Of a stretch of 64,000 bases of DNA, positions 62,718 to 64,000 are shown piece by piece; position 1 is the first letter of the stretch, and every line of letters starts with the position of its first letter. The position numbers and the translations under genes were made by a program. The DNA is from Legionella busanensis (GTDB lineage: Bacteria > Pseudomonadota > Gammaproteobacteria > Legionellales > Legionellaceae). The notes beneath the pieces are model-generated. The model was not told the DNA's origin. It did not search any database and worked only from the letters and a program-made list of their open reading frames with translations. The stretch is taken from assembly GCF_900461525.1 (NCBI RefSeq), contig NZ_UGOD01000001.1, forward strand, positions 1,085,001-1,149,000. Reading direction: 5' to 3'.

Positions 62718-63590
62718 ATGCCAATTAATATTTCAGGTAAAAATATAATCGTTACAGGTGGGAATAACGGGCTTGGTAAGGCAATTGCGCAAGAGTTTGC
62801 TAAGAACGGCGCTAATGTTTTAATTACTTACCATTCAGATAAAGAAAGTGCAAACGAAACGGTAGAGGAATTAAAAAAATATAATATTAAAACAATGGCT
62901 ATTCAAGTTGACCTTACAAGTCCTGTAAGCAGAGATTATTTAGTAGAAGAAAGCTATCGATTCTTTCAAGGTAGTGTAGATATTGTCGTGAATAATGCTG
63001 GAACCTTGACAAGACAGCCCATCCTTCAATTAAGTCCTCAAGAAATTGAAAATGTTTTCGCACTTAACTTCTTTGCACCTTTTTATCTTACTCAAGCCTT
63101 TGGTAAACGCATGGTAGTGCAGCAACAATCCTTAATGGCTTCTGGCGAAACTGAATTAAAAGATTATTGTATTATTAATATCAGTTCTATTAGTAGAAAA
63201 GTAGTAGTACCAGGACTTGCTCACTATGAAGCGAGTAAGGCAGCATTAAGTCAATTCACTAAATCAGCAGCGGTTGATAAAGATTTTTGTAAGAACAATA
63301 TTCGAGTAAATGATATTGCACCAGGCCTTGTTCCCACCAATCTTAATGCAAGTCTATGGAAAAATAATTCATTGTTTTGGAAGGGGTTAGTTAAGAGTAT
63401 TCCACTTAATCGCCCAGGGAAACCACAAGAAATTGCAGCAGCTGTCTTGTCTGTAGCAACTAATCCTTGGATGACTGGTTCAACCATTACCATTGACGGA
63501 GGCAGAGCTCATAATTGGTTTGGTAGTGAAATTAATAATTCCAGTGGGCCTGATAATTTAGAACCAGATTTACCTAGTTCTAAGTTATGA
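62718..63590 (+). CDS. Short-chain dehydrogenase/reductase
   Basis: 290 residues. TGGNNGLG near residue 13 (NAD(P) loop), VNNAG near 91, Ser in ISSISR and YEASKAAL (Y-x-x-x-K) are the catalytic set. The layout is 3-oxoacyl-ACP-reductase-like, plus a long polar C-terminal tail after FGSEINNSS. Oxidoreductase of unknown substrate. It is 23 bases after hemB in the same direction, probably an operon. Confidence 0.88.
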   Translation: MPINISGKNIIVTGGNNGLGKAIAQEFAKNGANVLITYHSDKESANETVEELKKYNIKTMAIQVDLTSPVSRDYLVEESYRFFQGSVDIVVNNAGTLTRQPILQLSPQEIENVFALNFFAPFYLTQAFGKRMVVQQQSLMASGETELKDYCIINISSISRKVVVPGLAHYEASKAALSQFTKSAAVDKDFCKNNIRVNDIAPGLVPTNLNASLWKNNSLFWKGLVKSIPLNRPGKPQEIAAAVLSVATNPWMTGSTITIDGGRAHNWFGSEINNSSGPDNLEPDLPSSKL

Positions 63591-63763
63591 AATGATGCAT
63601 AGGACATAATATAAAATAAAAGAGCTCCCAATTGTGCTTTCATGCTTTCAAAAGAATACTTTATGCCAGTTATCCGTCAGAACTGCATTTGCGTATTTAA
63701 GGCTATTTGTATGATATAGCTGTTTATTAAAGACAGCGAATAAGGGTTTCTAATTTATTTCTA

Positions 63764-64000
63764 CTAATTGTTTTTTTCTACCCAAATTGGATGGGTTTGC
63801 CAGTTCTCAGGTAAGCCCATGGAGTTGGCACTCCACTGATATTTCTTCAAGATTGGCAAGATAAGATTGTTATAGGTATTTATCCAAACCCTAGTTGTAT
63901 CTGATTCATTTAGCAAGTATTTAAGTGTAATCAAAATAAAAAAAGAGCGATCATTTCTAGGGGTAATAGGAGGACGCCATAATTCATTTAATCCCTCAAG
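63764..64000 (-). CDS. Abi-family abortive-infection protein, C-terminal part
   Basis: A reading frame on the minus strand enters from the right edge (79 codons) and stops at 63764. It reads ELWRPPITPRNDRSFFIL, then VWINTYNNLILPILKKY and SMGLPENWQTHPIW, the C-terminal pattern of Abi_2/AbiD/AbiF-type proteins, which stop phage growth by host cell arrest. The start lies beyond the window. Confidence 0.75.
   Translation of the reverse strand, partial: LEGLNELWRPPITPRNDRSFFILITLKYLLNESDTTRVWINTYNNLILPILKKYQWSANSMGLPENWQTHPIWVEKNN

Overview
The window looks like a low-GC Legionella-type gammaproteobacterial chromosome carrying most of an integrative and conjugative element (ICE). The main pointers are an lvrA-lvrB-lvrC regulatory cassette, with lvrC a CsrA paralogue. 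It is followed by a complete-looking run of ICE (GI-type) type IV secretion genes, in the order found in PFL_46xx/47xx-type elements. No attachment-site pair was found, so the exact ends of the element are unknown. A tRNA-Thr(CGT) gene at 1828-1900 is a plausible anchor.

Layout. 1-1.8 kb: end of an unrecognised gene, a REP-like repeat, a DoxX membrane protein, then tRNA-Thr. 2.2-7.6 kb: two large cargo genes, one nucleotidyltransferase-like and one giant protein with a 2-oxoglutarate/Fe(II) dioxygenase-like domain. 7.6-12.1 kb: ArdA antirestriction protein, Ssb, EndA-family nuclease, a tyrosine recombinase plus a degenerate overlapping partner, and two diverged copies of one structured-RNA-like element whose stems covary. 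12.6-14.3 kb: a complete IS4-family element. 14.3-20.7 kb: two probable defence operons, a reverse transcriptase with a SIR2-type NADase-like protein, and a helical-repeat protein with a PD-(D/E)xK nuclease-like protein. 21.2-37.9 kb: one long leftward transfer operon from pilL to traD. 37.9-40.3 kb: lvrC, lvrB, lvrA and a divergent S24-type repressor. 40.3-57 kb: accessory cargo unusually rich in GNAT acetyltransferases, with a phosphotransferase, a methyltransferase, a GrpB-GNAT fusion, an ABC exporter, a serine hydrolase, a 37-residue-repeat protein and a peptide transporter. 56.7-59 kb: a likely split-borosin RiPP locus, with a 52-residue precursor candidate directly followed by a tetrapyrrole-methylase-fold peptide N-methyltransferase. 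59.1-60.6 kb: an AlpA-like regulator and two secreted proteins. 60.7-63.6 kb: LuxR-type regulator, hemB and a short-chain dehydrogenase. The right edge cuts an Abi-family gene.

How the parts work together. The S24 repressor region and the AlpA-like promoter share one palindrome (core CTCGATTCGAG), although they lie almost 20 kb apart. This suggests one switch controls both the lvr/transfer operon and alpA, and that the element reaches at least 59 kb. LvrC probably tunes the transfer operon after transcription. A CG-rich hairpin and a GGA-containing ribosome binding site lie right behind its gene. ArdA and Ssb would protect the incoming single strand, and the defence operons and acetyltransferases are the payload. 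No relaxase gene is visible.

Most promising for new biology: the borosin locus, the RT-SIR2 operon, the helical-repeat/nuclease operon, and the duplicated structured RNA next to ssb, ardA and the integrases.
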